Assembly (NCBI RefSeq): GCF_000970325.1
Contig: NZ_CP009518.1
Location: 2,232,001 to 2,296,000, forward strand
Reading direction: 5' to 3'
DNA: 64,000 nt
DNA from: Methanococcoides methylutens MM1
GTDB lineage: Archaea > Halobacteriota > Methanosarcinia > Methanosarcinales > Methanosarcinaceae
In this document: positions 1 through 8,366 of the stretch, piece after piece
Layout of the letters: each line of letters starts with the position of its first letter
Position numbering within the stretch: the first letter of the stretch is position 1
The notes under the pieces: model-generated
Seen by the model: only the letters and a program-made list of their open reading frames with translations
The model's database searches: none
What the model was told of the DNA's origin: nothing
Position numbers and translations under genes: made by a program

Positions 1-1
1 T

Positions 2-832
2 GTATCAGATCGCTGCCATTTCCTTGGATACGCAGACGATGAAACCGCGAGGGACTGGATAAACGCATGCGATGTACTCTGTATCCCGAGCAGGAATGAG
101 CCTTTTGGCATAGTTGTCCTTGAGGGATGGGATGCTGAAAGGAACATCGTTGCAACAGATGCGGTCCAGATCATCGATAATTTCGTTGATGGCATAATGG
201 TATACAAGAACCCGGATTCCATTGCATGGGGCTTAAATTACATGCTTGATGACCTTTCCAATGACAACCTGAGAGAAACTGGAAAAGAGCTCATCGAAAC
301 AAAGTTCAACTGGCATACCATCGCAGAACAAACGATCGAAGCATATGTTCCGGAACAAAAAAGTGACTGGATACATGGAGAAACGCTTGGAAAATCAAAA
401 GAATTCTGGTGGAAAATTGACAGTGAACTCAATATTTCCATAAGCAGGGAACTAAGTTCTCCTAATGGTAAGCTCAAAGTTAATAAGCTCATTATGAAGG
501 ATGAACTGGGAAAACTGAATGAGTATATGGCAGATGAGAAGTGGAAAAACCTGTCAAATAACGTGGCAAGATTAAGGGAAGGAACCGAAAAGGAAGGTAT
601 TGGAAAGTTCCTTTATCATGATCTGAACTGGACCACCAAAGAATCCCAGCTATCGAGCCAGATCGGAACAATATTCCATCGGGCTGGAGTATGGGAATAC
701 AATGGGAAAAAGAGAGGGATCAAATTCCGAAAAGCGGATGACAATTGGGACTCTTTGATGGAAAGATATTATGGAGAATGCATCAAAGAACCAGCTCATC
801 CTGAGCAATGTAGTGGCGTTGGTCTTAACTGA
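2..832 (+). CDS. Glycosyltransferase family 4 (C-terminal part, cut by window edge)
   Basis: The reading frame is open from the first bases, so the true start lies upstream of the window. The visible N-terminal part reads like the second Rossmann domain of a GT-B retaining glycosyltransferase: FLGYADDETARDW, then a cytosolic CDVLCIPSRNEPFGIVVLE stretch containing the EPFG...E motif that binds the nucleotide sugar in GT4 enzymes. After about residue 90 comes a roughly 180-residue hydrophilic C-terminal extension (SDWIHGETLGKS..., rich in Trp, Lys and Glu) that I do not recognise and that is not part of a minimal GT4 fold. The stop codon TGA is at 830-832 inside a hairpin. Donor and acceptor cannot be told from sequence. 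GT4 class is secure; the role of the extension is unknown. Confidence 0.8.
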   Translation, partial: VSDRCHFLGYADDETARDWINACDVLCIPSRNEPFGIVVLEGWDAERNIVATDAVQIIDNFVDGIMVYKNPDSIAWGLNYMLDDLSNDNLRETGKELIETKFNWHTIAEQTIEAYVPEQKSDWIHGETLGKSKEFWWKIDSELNISISRELSSPNGKLKVNKLIMKDELGKLNEYMADEKWKNLSNNVARLREGTEKEGIGKFLYHDLNWTTKESQLSSQIGTIFHRAGVWEYNGKKRGIKFRKADDNWDSLMERYYGECIKEPAHPEQCSGVGLN

Positions 833-839
833 CCAGCGC
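816..839 (+). terminator. Hairpin overlapping the stop codon of the GT4 gene
   Basis: Arms GCGTTGGTC and GACCAGCGC pair over nine positions with one G-T wobble around a six-base loop; the TGA stop straddles loop and right arm. No strong T-run follows, so it could be a transcription terminator or an mRNA 3'-end stabiliser between convergent genes. Confidence 0.4.
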
Positions 840-866
840 TATGACAAAGTCTCATGATAGTAAGTA

Positions 867-2465
867 TCAGACAGACCTGATGTTCATACTAACTTTTTCC
901 AGTGTATCCACCTCAGGCGAATAATGCTTGTTGCCACCCATCTTCACCCTTCGTGAGATCTCAAGTTCCATATCCCTCATGAAATCGTCCACGGTGTTGC
1001 CCATGAGAACAATGGGCATGCCCTTCTTTTCCATCTCATCAAGGACCATGGAAGCATCATCATCCGCACTGAACTGTCTTGTGGGAGCCCTGATGTTCTT
1101 TGCGAACGGGGCGATCGTTCGACCGCCTACAAAGACCTCTTCGATGTAACCCTTCTCAAAGAGATGGTTCAGGTATTTCACAAAAGAAAAGGACCTGCCC
1201 CTGCGCTCATCCCTGAGATACACGAACGGCAAAACCTTATTCTTTCCTGCAAGCTGCTTGCGTATCATTTCAGTGCTTTCCACATCATTGACCTCTGCAG
1301 CATTAAATATGGTACAGCCACCCTCAAGCTCCATCCAGCGGGGCTGCATTGACATTATGTAGGCATCCAGTTCCTCAGATGGGATCGGCACACTTCCAAC
1401 TTCCTCAAGCACATAGTTCAATGAATGCACTGTTTCCGCACCCAGAAGACCCCTGTGCTCTTCAGGAACCACCACATTCTTCACAGTGGCCCCGCGCTTT
1501 TCGATCTCTTCCTTCATATAATCCTGAAGGACTGCATTCTGCTCACAGTTTATAACAATAGTTCCTTTCGGAATTGAACGTGCAAATGCCCTTGCTATCT
1601 CTATCTTGTCCCTGCCAAGTGTTGAAAGGTGATCCTGTCTGACATTGGTAATTACCACAATATGTGGTTTGACAAAGACCTCATTGACCATCCTTGTGGT
1701 ATATTCGGTGATCGCCTGGTTCTCAAAGATCGCAATATCCTTCCGCTCATCCGGGGAATAGGACTCGATAATCGGCACAAACTCCTGATAACCATGGATG
1801 TTCTCATAAAGTGTTACATTCGGACCCATCCTCTCAATTGGTATCGAGAAACCATTAACTATCAGATGGGGACGGTTCCCTGTGACCTTGGCAAGTGAAT
1901 TGTACCCGCGCCTTGTGAATATCTCAGAGAGACGATGGACTGTGGAAGACTTTCCACGGATGCCCACCACATCAATTCGCATATCCGTCAGTTCCAGAAG
2001 GTTGCGGTGCTTGCGGCCTCTCTTAAGGAAACAGCCAAGACATTCCATGGGACCCTTTCTGCCCACACTGAACGTAAGCAGATCATCACTATCATCCATC
2101 ACGAAGACCTTGACAGCACCGATCATATCCCGGAGCAGTTCCTTTCGCATCTCCTTTGCATCCTCGTGAACATCGAAGTGTCTTGCACTGCATGCAACAG
2201 TATTCCCACTACAGAAAGTCAGGTGCCAGTCGATAGCATCCGCATTTGCGATCTCCATTGAAGGTATCTCTTCAAGCGGTATGTCCTGGAATGCATCAAT
2301 CCCGGCAAGCCTTGCAGCCATGGCACGCACACGGTCCACTTCCCTCCATGCTTCGGAAGAGCTTGGGAACATCTTCCCGCTGTAGGCAAGGATCTCTTCC
2401 TTGTTCCTTAATCTCCAGGTCCAGCCACCTGCCTTATTGTAGATCTCATAGGTTGCTCGCTTCAT
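867..2465 (-). CDS. CapB/PgsB-like Mur-ligase-family protein with N-terminal YegP-like repeats
   Basis: A 532-residue cytosolic protein. Residues about 165-300 look like the ATP-dependent amide ligase core of PgsB/CapB (poly-gamma-glutamate synthase): P-loop GIRGKSST at 168-175, TGNRPH at 195-200, and VITNVRQDHL at 271-280, matching the ITNVRPDHLD motif of that family. The first 115 residues are unusual: residues 4-50 (YEIYNKAGGWTWRLRN...) and about 76-114 (DWHLTFCSGNTVACSARHF...) each resemble the small YegP/DUF1508 (HVO_2922-type) unit, giving a tandem pair. The gene overlaps the upstream membrane-protein gene by 4 nt (ATGA), so the two are translationally coupled. Known CapB forms gamma-glutamyl amide bonds with the membrane protein CapC; the substrate here is unknown. 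A folylpolyglutamate or MurC-type ligase is less likely because the C-terminal ligase domain pattern is absent and the CapC-like partner is adjacent. Confidence 0.75.
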   Translation of the reverse strand: MKRATYEIYNKAGGWTWRLRNKEEILAYSGKMFPSSSEAWREVDRVRAMAARLAGIDAFQDIPLEEIPSMEIANADAIDWHLTFCSGNTVACSARHFDVHEDAKEMRKELLRDMIGAVKVFVMDDSDDLLTFSVGRKGPMECLGCFLKRGRKHRNLLELTDMRIDVVGIRGKSSTVHRLSEIFTRRGYNSLAKVTGNRPHLIVNGFSIPIERMGPNVTLYENIHGYQEFVPIIESYSPDERKDIAIFENQAITEYTTRMVNEVFVKPHIVVITNVRQDHLSTLGRDKIEIARAFARSIPKGTIVINCEQNAVLQDYMKEEIEKRGATVKNVVVPEEHRGLLGAETVHSLNYVLEEVGSVPIPSEELDAYIMSMQPRWMELEGGCTIFNAAEVNDVESTEMIRKQLAGKNKVLPFVYLRDERRGRSFSFVKYLNHLFEKGYIEEVFVGGRTIAPFAKNIRAPTRQFSADDDASMVLDEMEKKGMPIVLMGNTVDDFMRDMELEISRRVKMGGNKHYSPEVDTLEKVSMNIRSV

Positions 2466-3625
2466 TCGTCTTCCTCCGAGAACAGTGAAGCATTCCAGAC
2501 ATGTTCATCCAGTGGCCTGGAAACCCAGTTGTATTTGACAAATGCTATGGAGATAGCCGCACCCAGTACAACTATCAGTAGCTGGAAAGTACCAAATTCA
2601 TGGAAAAGGCCTTGAGGCTGCCCTTCACCAAGAGCAGCTGCAAGGGCAATAAGTGGTGCCAGCAGGGCGATCTGCAATGGAATGAACAATTTTCTCTCTG
2701 CAGGTGCCGTCACGTGAAGGTTATACGCATTCAGCCCTGCTATCAGCCCGAGGAAGAAGACCGACAGGCCACGGGACACCGGGAATAGGAAGATGAACGG
2801 GACCGTCAACATCAGTGAAATGCAGGCCCCAAGACCGATCAGGTTCCTTCCATAGACCAGTGTTGCTTTCTGTATCATGACGATACCGAAGTAAGAGACA
2901 AAGAGATTGACAAAATAAAGCAAAAAGAACCACCTGTTCTCAAGTGAGAAGATAGCAAGGATAGCCATGGATACAACACCCACACGTATACCGGTGGACT
3001 TCCTTACAAACTCCGAAAGCACCAGGGAGACCATGAAAAGAACAAATGCGGAAAAACGGTCGATCATCGCGGGAACCGGCTGGATGTCCACAACCGCATT
3101 CTTCATAACGGCAAGATCGGAAGTGGAACTGAAAAGGATGGGAGGTGTAAGATATCCTATTGATTCACTTATGGAAGGAGTCACAAGTACCCAGGCTGCT
3201 GCCAGAAGTCCCACAAATATACCGACGGAAGCCATAATATCGTGCATCCGATACTCGGGTTTTATCCTTGAATAATTATAAGCTGCAAGCCCGGGAAGTA
3301 TACTTCCAAAGAACACTACGTCTGTGAGATCATAACCCACGCCCTTCATGAAGAACAGGCCAATGACAGGCAATACCGACCCCAGCAACAATGTTGCAAC
3401 AAGTTCCTCCCTCCCATAGATCATTGTGTTCTTCTGCAGGTAACGAAGCCCCAGATACGCAATTATGAAACCTGCAAGGAACAGCGGCAGCATGAAGAAG
3501 TTCTTACACGTATAGACCGCAAGTACCGGAACTACTATGACCCCGCCAAGACGGTATCCGAAGAACTGGGTAAGTATGATCACCGATAGAATTCCAATAA
3601 CCGCAAGAAACACCGATATAAGCAT
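2462..3625 (-). CDS. Doubled CapC/PgsC-like integral membrane protein
   Basis: A 387-residue, highly hydrophobic protein with about ten predicted membrane spans. PgsC/CapC is normally about 150 residues. Here the family pattern appears twice. Residues about 20-130 contain FGYRLGGVIVVPVL, then NTMIYGREELVATLLLG and GSILPGLAAYNYSRI. Residues about 210-330 contain STGIRVGVVSMAIL, KATLVYGRNLIGLGAC and LIAGLNAYNLHV. The paired IYGR / VYGR and PGL-AYN / AGLNAYN elements show an internal duplication within one chain. It starts at an ATG at 3623-3625; a TATA-like stretch on the minus strand lies at about 3644-3655. It is the first gene of a two-gene unit with the CapB-like ligase. By analogy with PgsBC it would be the membrane partner for synthesis or export of a gamma-linked amino-acid polymer or conjugate; no CapA, CapE or depolymerase gene is next to it. 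Confidence 0.7.
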   Translation of the reverse strand: MLISVFLAVIGILSVIILTQFFGYRLGGVIVVPVLAVYTCKNFFMLPLFLAGFIIAYLGLRYLQKNTMIYGREELVATLLLGSVLPVIGLFFMKGVGYDLTDVVFFGSILPGLAAYNYSRIKPEYRMHDIMASVGIFVGLLAAAWVLVTPSISESIGYLTPPILFSSTSDLAVMKNAVVDIQPVPAMIDRFSAFVLFMVSLVLSEFVRKSTGIRVGVVSMAILAIFSLENRWFFLLYFVNLFVSYFGIVMIQKATLVYGRNLIGLGACISLMLTVPFIFLFPVSRGLSVFFLGLIAGLNAYNLHVTAPAERKLFIPLQIALLAPLIALAAALGEGQPQGLFHEFGTFQLLIVVLGAAISIAFVKYNWVSRPLDEHVWNASLFSEEDE

Positions 3626-3710
3626 ACTAAATAGATGTTTTGGGATTATATATTAAGCCTATTATACGAAACAAAAGAAGGAGATACTCTTAGATTTTCA
3701 TATTTCACAC

Positions 3711-4205
3711 TCATTTTTTTAATGCGAACACAAGGTCCGTACTCTCATCCACAATTCTCTCAGCCCTCACAAAGTTGCCTTTGACACCAACATTCTCCCC
3801 CTCATACCAAGTCCCGGATACCTTAACATTGCTACCCCCTGAGACCGGACAGACACCCGGATAAACAACAATGACCGGACCTTTACCACTACGTAGAGTA
3901 AAAACACTCTCATACCTGCCGAATATCTTCCCCAGCACAATACCTATGGGAATACCGATAAAGGAATTTGCCTTCTCATATATCCTTGAATCACCAAGGA
4001 CCTCACCCTCAAGCTCTTCCCGAACAGTGGTTGTCTTTGAGGCTTTAGGACCCACAATGTCCTTCACCGGGACAAAAAAGATCACAATGAGCAATACAGA
4101 GATTAGAAATCCTGTAAGCAATTGGCCTATATAATAACTATAAGCCATTAATGCAAGTATCAATGTGAACCCGATGAGGAATTTATTATCAGAAAAATTT
4201 GCCAT
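3711..4205 (-). CDS. Small membrane protein with C-terminal beta-rich domain (hypothetical)
   Basis: A 164-residue protein. Two adjacent membrane spans occupy residues about 9-48 (FLIGFTLILALMAYSYYIG and LLTGFLISVLLIVIFFVP). They are followed by a soluble, beta-rich domain of about 110 residues with a conserved-looking VYPGVCPVSGGSNVKVSG segment that resembles an OB-like or NfeD-like barrel, although I cannot assign a family. It begins at ATG 4203-4205 and lies head-to-tail after the lipoprotein gene. Function unknown; it is probably membrane anchored with the domain on one face. Confidence 0.6.
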   Translation of the reverse strand: MANFSDNKFLIGFTLILALMAYSYYIGQLLTGFLISVLLIVIFFVPVKDIVGPKASKTTTVREELEGEVLGDSRIYEKANSFIGIPIGIVLGKIFGRYESVFTLRSGKGPVIVVYPGVCPVSGGSNVKVSGTWYEGENVGVKGNFVRAERIVDESTDLVFALKK

Positions 4206-4265
4206 TTTATTTGCCCCAGAACTTTGTGCACACTTTAAAAGAGAAACGAGGAACTGAACACTGGG

Positions 4266-5348
4266 TCAGTTCATCGACTCTGCGACCTCCAGGATCTCAT
4301 CGCTGTCAAGAGGACCGGATATAGTCAGGTCAATATCATCCACTTCCCATTGGAGCAGGTAATCCCCAAAGAGCTCGGCAAGTTTACCGGGAGAGCCATT
4401 GACATCAACACTTTCTGAAACCCGGAACTCAGCCTGTCCGGGAGATCCGGGTTCATAAAATACCTCTTCAATAAACAGGTTTGAATCGGCATTGATATAG
4501 ACCAGAGTTACTCTTTGCATAACCTGATTGTCAGTTGCGAACCCACTGTTATCGAACACCAGCGCATGATCGAACTCATATCCCTCCGGCACATAGGCGG
4601 GAATAAGTATATCAAAATCAGCATTCTCCTGTGCTTCTTCCAATGTCATTTCCTCAGGAAGTACGAACTCGTTCATGTCAAGTGTACTTACTTCCGCACC
4701 TTCAGGGATCTCGAACTCAAAAACATCGTCCGAAACACCGGTATTCACCTGCAGATCGCGGACCTCCACTGAAACGATGACATTACCCTCGTTATCGTAC
4801 ATGTCGTACTTCAACGGCATCCAGGTCTCTTCATCCACCCAGATCTTGAGGTTGCCTGTAAATATAGCATCAGAAGGACATTCTTCCTTTGGCTCAAGGA
4901 CCATTATGAAGGAATTTCTGCCATCGATCTTCTCAATTCCGGAAAAGGAAATATCACTTTCATTCAGGAACTGGGAGATCATGCCCGTGTAATCCATTTC
5001 CATATCGATGTGAGGAACACCCATAATTACAACCGTGTTCTGATGAGGATCGTATGTCCACATTGTCTCTCCGTTGTAAACAGAAACCATCCCAGCCTGT
5101 TCTGCAGGCTGCCTGATAACAGTACGGCTCTTTTCCTTTTTCTGGATCATGTCCTGCTCCATGACTGTTTCCTCACCCATGAGCGACATCGTCATATACA
5201 TCGTGAATGAAGAATCCTCTATCAGATCGTTCTTCTGCTGCATTTGCTCTGCAATCTCTTCTGCTGAGACCTGGTCGTCCACACATCCTGCTGATAAAAA
5301 TGCAGAGAATAACATAAGGAAAACAAACAAGATCCTGATTCTTTTCAT
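4266..5348 (-). CDS. LolA/DUF4367-like lipoprotein
   Basis: A predicted exported lipoprotein of about 360 residues. The signal peptide (MKRIRILFVFLMLFSAFLS) ends in a lipobox SAGC, so Cys would be lipidated and the protein anchored outside the membrane. The next 200 residues have the LolA-like outer-membrane-lipoprotein-sorting pattern found in many archaeal and Firmicute proteins (SSFTMYMTMSLMG, VYNGETMWTYDP, LKIWVDEETWMPLKYDMYD). The last about 120 residues (LIPAYVPEGYEFDHALVF ... LLQWEVDDIDLTISG) look like DUF4367. ATG at 5346-5348 is preferred over upstream GTG/ATG codons because it gives a compact signal peptide and an AGTGAT ribosome site. Role unknown; such proteins bind lipids or act in surface maintenance. 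Confidence 0.75.
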   Translation of the reverse strand: MKRIRILFVFLMLFSAFLSAGCVDDQVSAEEIAEQMQQKNDLIEDSSFTMYMTMSLMGEETVMEQDMIQKKEKSRTVIRQPAEQAGMVSVYNGETMWTYDPHQNTVVIMGVPHIDMEMDYTGMISQFLNESDISFSGIEKIDGRNSFIMVLEPKEECPSDAIFTGNLKIWVDEETWMPLKYDMYDNEGNVIVSVEVRDLQVNTGVSDDVFEFEIPEGAEVSTLDMNEFVLPEEMTLEEAQENADFDILIPAYVPEGYEFDHALVFDNSGFATDNQVMQRVTLVYINADSNLFIEEVFYEPGSPGQAEFRVSESVDVNGSPGKLAELFGDYLLQWEVDDIDLTISGPLDSDEILEVAESMN

Positions 5349-5505
5349 ATTGATCATCACTTCAGTTCAAATCCAAATTTCTGCCGGAAGATTTAATGCT
5401 GAAAATTTATAATGTGATTAAACATAATAAAAGTTTTGTGTCTCGAGAATAAAATTATTGGTTACGCATACAATTCTACTCATGAAAATCAGGAGAAGAC
5501 AGATT

Positions 5506-5874
5506 ATGAATAAAAAGATAGAAACAGTATTGGGGATCGCGGGTGGGACTTTAGCGATCATCGTAGCAGCATTCATGTTTGCAGTTACAGTAGTAGGGAT
5601 CAGGCCAGGCGGAAGCGGGTTTGGTTACGCCGTACCCACTGTTTTGGGGATCTCTGATCCTGAAATTATTATGTCCGGTTATTGTGTCCTGATAATGATA
5701 CTCGGAGCGATGGGAATCACCGGAGGACTATATGCGGGGAAGAACGATCAAATGGCAACCATATTGATGCTCATCCCGGGTATCGCAGGATTTGTGCTAC
5801 TGAGCGTAATATGGACACCCATAGGTGCCATGCTCATTCTGGGAGGAATACTTACCCTTAGACCAGAGAAGTGA
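5506..5874 (+). CDS. DUF4064-like small integral membrane protein
   Basis: A 122-residue protein with four hydrophobic segments (VLGIAGGTLAIIVAAFMFAV; a stretch around residues 55-75; MLIPGIAGFVLLSV; MLILGGILTL). The N-terminus KKIETVLGIAGG and the four-helix layout resemble DUF4064 family members. An in-frame start exists 16 codons upstream, but ATG 5506 has a good ribosome site (AGGAGAAG at 5491-5498), so I use it. It is transcribed divergently from the lipoprotein gene. Function unknown. Confidence 0.6.
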   Translation: MNKKIETVLGIAGGTLAIIVAAFMFAVTVVGIRPGGSGFGYAVPTVLGISDPEIIMSGYCVLIMILGAMGITGGLYAGKNDQMATILMLIPGIAGFVLLSVIWTPIGAMLILGGILTLRPEK

Positions 5875-5913
5875 GGGATTTTCAGATCTGACTCTAAATA
5901 ATCTGAAGTTACC

Positions 5914-6336
5914 TCAGTATTTTCCTGTCAGTTTGGCGATTGCCCTGTGCACACCATGAATGCTAAGATCACTGCCCAGGTACATCATGGGACACCTGCC
6001 TGTAAAGCAATTGTGATCAGCGCATAGTTCCCGTACAGCAGGAGTGTCTGTTCTCCAGTGGATCCAGATATTTACAACCCCTTTTTCAAAAAGCTGCTTC
6101 ATGATATCAGCAGGTTCCATGATAGTCACGCCTATCACTGCATTCTTAACACCATCCGGAACCTCTCCTGCAGATTTGATGGCATCCAGGTCCGGCCTGT
6201 TGGAAAGATCAACGTAATGGACTGTCTTGCCGCGCTTTTGCAGCTCATCAGCTGCCCATTTAATAGCAGGCTTTGTTTTGTCATTTACAACAATATACTC
6301 ATCCGCATCCCAGAACTCTGAATAATCCATTCCCAT
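5914..6336 (-). CDS. CoA-binding-domain (YccU-like) protein
   Basis: A single-domain Rossmann-type protein of 140 residues. It shows the pattern of the CoA_binding_2 family: an N-terminal strand then KWAADELQKRGKTVHYVDLSNRP, a central VIGVTIMEPADIMKQLFEKG, then VVNIWIHWRTDTPA and a terminal Cys-containing segment (CFTGRCPMMYL). Family members bind CoA or related nucleotides and have no settled catalytic role. The start ATG at 6334-6336 is preceded by GGAGGGCGAG at a good distance. It is convergent with the upstream small membrane protein gene. Confidence 0.75.
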   Translation of the reverse strand: MGMDYSEFWDADEYIVVNDKTKPAIKWAADELQKRGKTVHYVDLSNRPDLDAIKSAGEVPDGVKNAVIGVTIMEPADIMKQLFEKGVVNIWIHWRTDTPAVRELCADHNCFTGRCPMMYLGSDLSIHGVHRAIAKLTGKY

Positions 6337-6708
6337 AATAACTCGCCCTCCGTATCGAAAAATAATTTCACAATAATAAAATGAAATTAAGTAATTAAAA
6401 TAATCTTATACCTCGCTCCTTAAAATACCTTCTATTTGCCTTCGAGTCATATTCACCCATCCAAAGTTGCCTTATATTGCACAAACATATCCGGAAAGGA
6501 CAGGACATTCTTATACTTCATATGTAATTTCCAGTGGAAATGGAGGGGTTTGTGCGGAGACACATCCGTATTCTCATTAATGGGAAACGCTTTCCTAAAA
6601 AGGTAGCCTTTTGTGCAATATGTGTTTCTGTAAAAGATAATGATGGAAGCCAAAATATAACATATGTAAACGACCTACAAACTGTAAGGTCAATAAGGAG
6701 AAGGAAAA
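6337..6708. other. 372-nt divergent intergenic region
   Basis: It separates two divergent genes. It contains a TATA-like AAAATATAAC near 6652-6662, suitable for the thioesterase gene, and AT-rich stretches near 6365-6410 that could serve the CoA-binding gene. Short open frames here have no coding signature, and I see no tRNA or other RNA. Confidence 0.5.
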
Positions 6709-7122
6709 ATGAACCGCATAAAAGAGTTCTTCAAAAGGGACAAATTTGCAGAATACATCAATGCTGAACTTCTGGAAGTATCGGAAGGTTATGCAAAAGC
6801 AAAAATGGACATTCAGGAACACCACTTAAACGGCGTAGGTATTGTACAGGGAGGAGCAACTTTCACACTGGCGGACTTCGCTTTTGCAGCTGCATCCAAT
6901 TCCCATGGAACAGTTGCAGTAGCTATAAATGCAACGATCTCTTTTGTCACCGCGGCAACGTCCGGCACACTGATAGCCGAGGCAAGGGAAACCTCAAGGA
7001 ATCCGAAGATCGCCACATATACCATTGAGGTCACAGATGATAACAACAGCACCATTGCCATCTTTCAGGGAATGGTATACAGGAAAAAACAGACCGTTGA
7101 ATCATTCATGGAGCAGGCGTAA
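6709..7122 (+). CDS. PaaI-family hotdog thioesterase
   Basis: A 137-residue single hotdog-fold protein. The catalytic-region signature HHLNGVGIVQGGATFTLAD contains the N-x-x-G-x-x-x-G-G spacing and the downstream acidic residue typical of PaaI/YbaW-type acyl-CoA thioesterases. The following strands (ISFVTAATSGTLIAEARE) fit the central beta-sheet. The ribosome site AAGGAG (6695-6700) precedes ATG 6709. Likely reaction: hydrolysis of an acyl- or aryl-CoA thioester in the cytosol; the substrate is unknown. Its last 21 bases overlap the convergent HAD gene. Confidence 0.85.
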   Translation: MNRIKEFFKRDKFAEYINAELLEVSEGYAKAKMDIQEHHLNGVGIVQGGATFTLADFAFAAASNSHGTVAVAINATISFVTAATSGTLIAEARETSRNPKIATYTIEVTDDNNSTIAIFQGMVYRKKQTVESFMEQA

Positions 7123-7788
7123 GGATTCAACCTCTTCTTTTTTAGGATATTCAAGCCCAAGCAGGAAGTCCTTTAGCATACGGTGATCATCCACGATCAT
7201 GTCAGCCGTTGCGATGCTCTCTTTGCTGACATAGGTGGGCACAGCAACACAGAACATGCCCGCCCTGTTCGCAGCCTCCACGCCCATAGGAGCATTTTCC
7301 ACAACAAGGCATTCACTCCGATCAACGTTCAGTACCTCGGCGACCTTCAGGAACGGATCCGGCTCAGGCTTGCCGCGCTCCAGGTCCTCGCCGCTGAGAA
7401 CAACATCAAATATCCCGTCGAACAGCCTTCCAATAACATCATGTACGATGTTCCGGTCGGCTCCTGAGACAACAGAGAGAAGGAATCTTTCCTTCAATAT
7501 CGGAAGGCATTCATCCATTTCTTTGAACGACCTGAGCACAAGGATCCTTGCAAACTCTTCCCTGTATCTTTTGATAAGACCATCGACATCAAAATCATTG
7601 GGATCAATTCCCTCCTTCTCAAGGAGAGAACCAACGATCTCCACTGTCGGAGACCCTTCCAGATCATAGATATCCTGCTTATCCATAGCGATACCCAGAT
7701 CATCAAAAATATGCTTCATGGCCTCGGTGTGGTAGGACATCGAATCTACAAGCACACCATCCATATCAAATATCAGGACCTTTAACAC
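7102..7788 (-). CDS. HAD-superfamily hydrolase (beta-phosphoglucomutase-like)
   Basis: A 228-residue HAD phosphatase with a helical cap. Motif I is IFDMDGVLVDS at 6-16, with nucleophile Asp and acid/base Asp; motif II is SVVSGADR; motif III is GKPEPDPFLK; motif IV is VVENAPMGVEAA. The KPxPDxF motif and alpha-helical C1 cap place it with phosphoglycolate phosphatase or beta-phosphoglucomutase-type enzymes. The substrate cannot be fixed from sequence. It converges on the thioesterase gene with a 21-nt 3' overlap. Confidence 0.85.
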   Translation of the reverse strand: MLKVLIFDMDGVLVDSMSYHTEAMKHIFDDLGIAMDKQDIYDLEGSPTVEIVGSLLEKEGIDPNDFDVDGLIKRYREEFARILVLRSFKEMDECLPILKERFLLSVVSGADRNIVHDVIGRLFDGIFDVVLSGEDLERGKPEPDPFLKVAEVLNVDRSECLVVENAPMGVEAANRAGMFCVAVPTYVSKESIATADMIVDDHRMLKDFLLGLEYPKKEEVESLRLLHE

Positions 7789-7963
7789 GAATTACACCTT
7801 CAGAATACACAGATCCCGAATATCGGGCATCCGGGTTTGAAAGGGCATATAACAGAGGTTATTGATATAGCTTATTAAAATGAGCCATTGGAATAACCAT
7901 TTGACAAAAAAGGTAAACTAGAAAGAAAAACAGATCAAAGGAACTGTATAATACCATCAGTAT

Positions 7964-8356
7964 TTATCTTAACCTGATCTCTTTCTCGTGCTTGTGGAGG
8001 GCCATCTCAATATTGGATTTGAGATCCTGTTCCTTGAACGGCTTTGAAATATAACCATACGGCTCAGCCATCTTTGCCCTCTCGAGGGTCTTATCATCGG
8101 TATATGCTGTAAGGAAGATCACAGGGATATCGAACTTTTCCCGGATCATTTTAGCAGCCTCGATGCCGTCCATCTCGCCCCTGAGCATGACATCCATCAG
8201 CACGAGATCAGGATAGAACAGGTCTGCTTTTACGACAGCGTCCTCTCCTGAAGAAGCCGTATCGATCACTGAATATCCCATAAGCTCAAGCTTTTTCTTT
8301 ATGCTCAAAGCAACGATATTTTCATCCTCAACGACTAAAATATTTGCCTCTTTCAT
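7964..8356 (-). CDS. Stand-alone response regulator (receiver domain only)
   Basis: About 130 residues forming one CheY-like receiver: acidic pocket VVEDEN, phospho-acceptor Asp in LVLMDVML, Thr in FLTAYTD and the invariant Lys in YISKPF. No DNA-binding or output domain follows, so it probably signals by protein contact. I place the start at ATG 8354-8356, where GAAGGG stands at the right distance. A longer form from 8389 would overlap the kinase gene and has no ribosome site. It lies 10 nt after the histidine kinase, so the pair is one operon. Confidence 0.85.
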   Translation of the reverse strand: MKEANILVVEDENIVALSIKKKLELMGYSVIDTASSGEDAVVKADLFYPDLVLMDVMLRGEMDGIEAAKMIREKFDIPVIFLTAYTDDKTLERAKMAEPYGYISKPFKEQDLKSNIEMALHKHEKEIRLR

Positions 8357-8366
8357 AGTGTACCCT

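Noticed and set aside
867-2465. Folylpolyglutamate synthase or MurC as the identity of the Mur-ligase-like gene
   Set aside because: The P-loop and NVRQDHL motif and the adjacent CapC-like gene fit PgsB/CapB better.
6453-6767. Short open frames in the thioesterase upstream region
   Set aside because: They overlap each other on both strands, have no motif and one runs into the thioesterase start.
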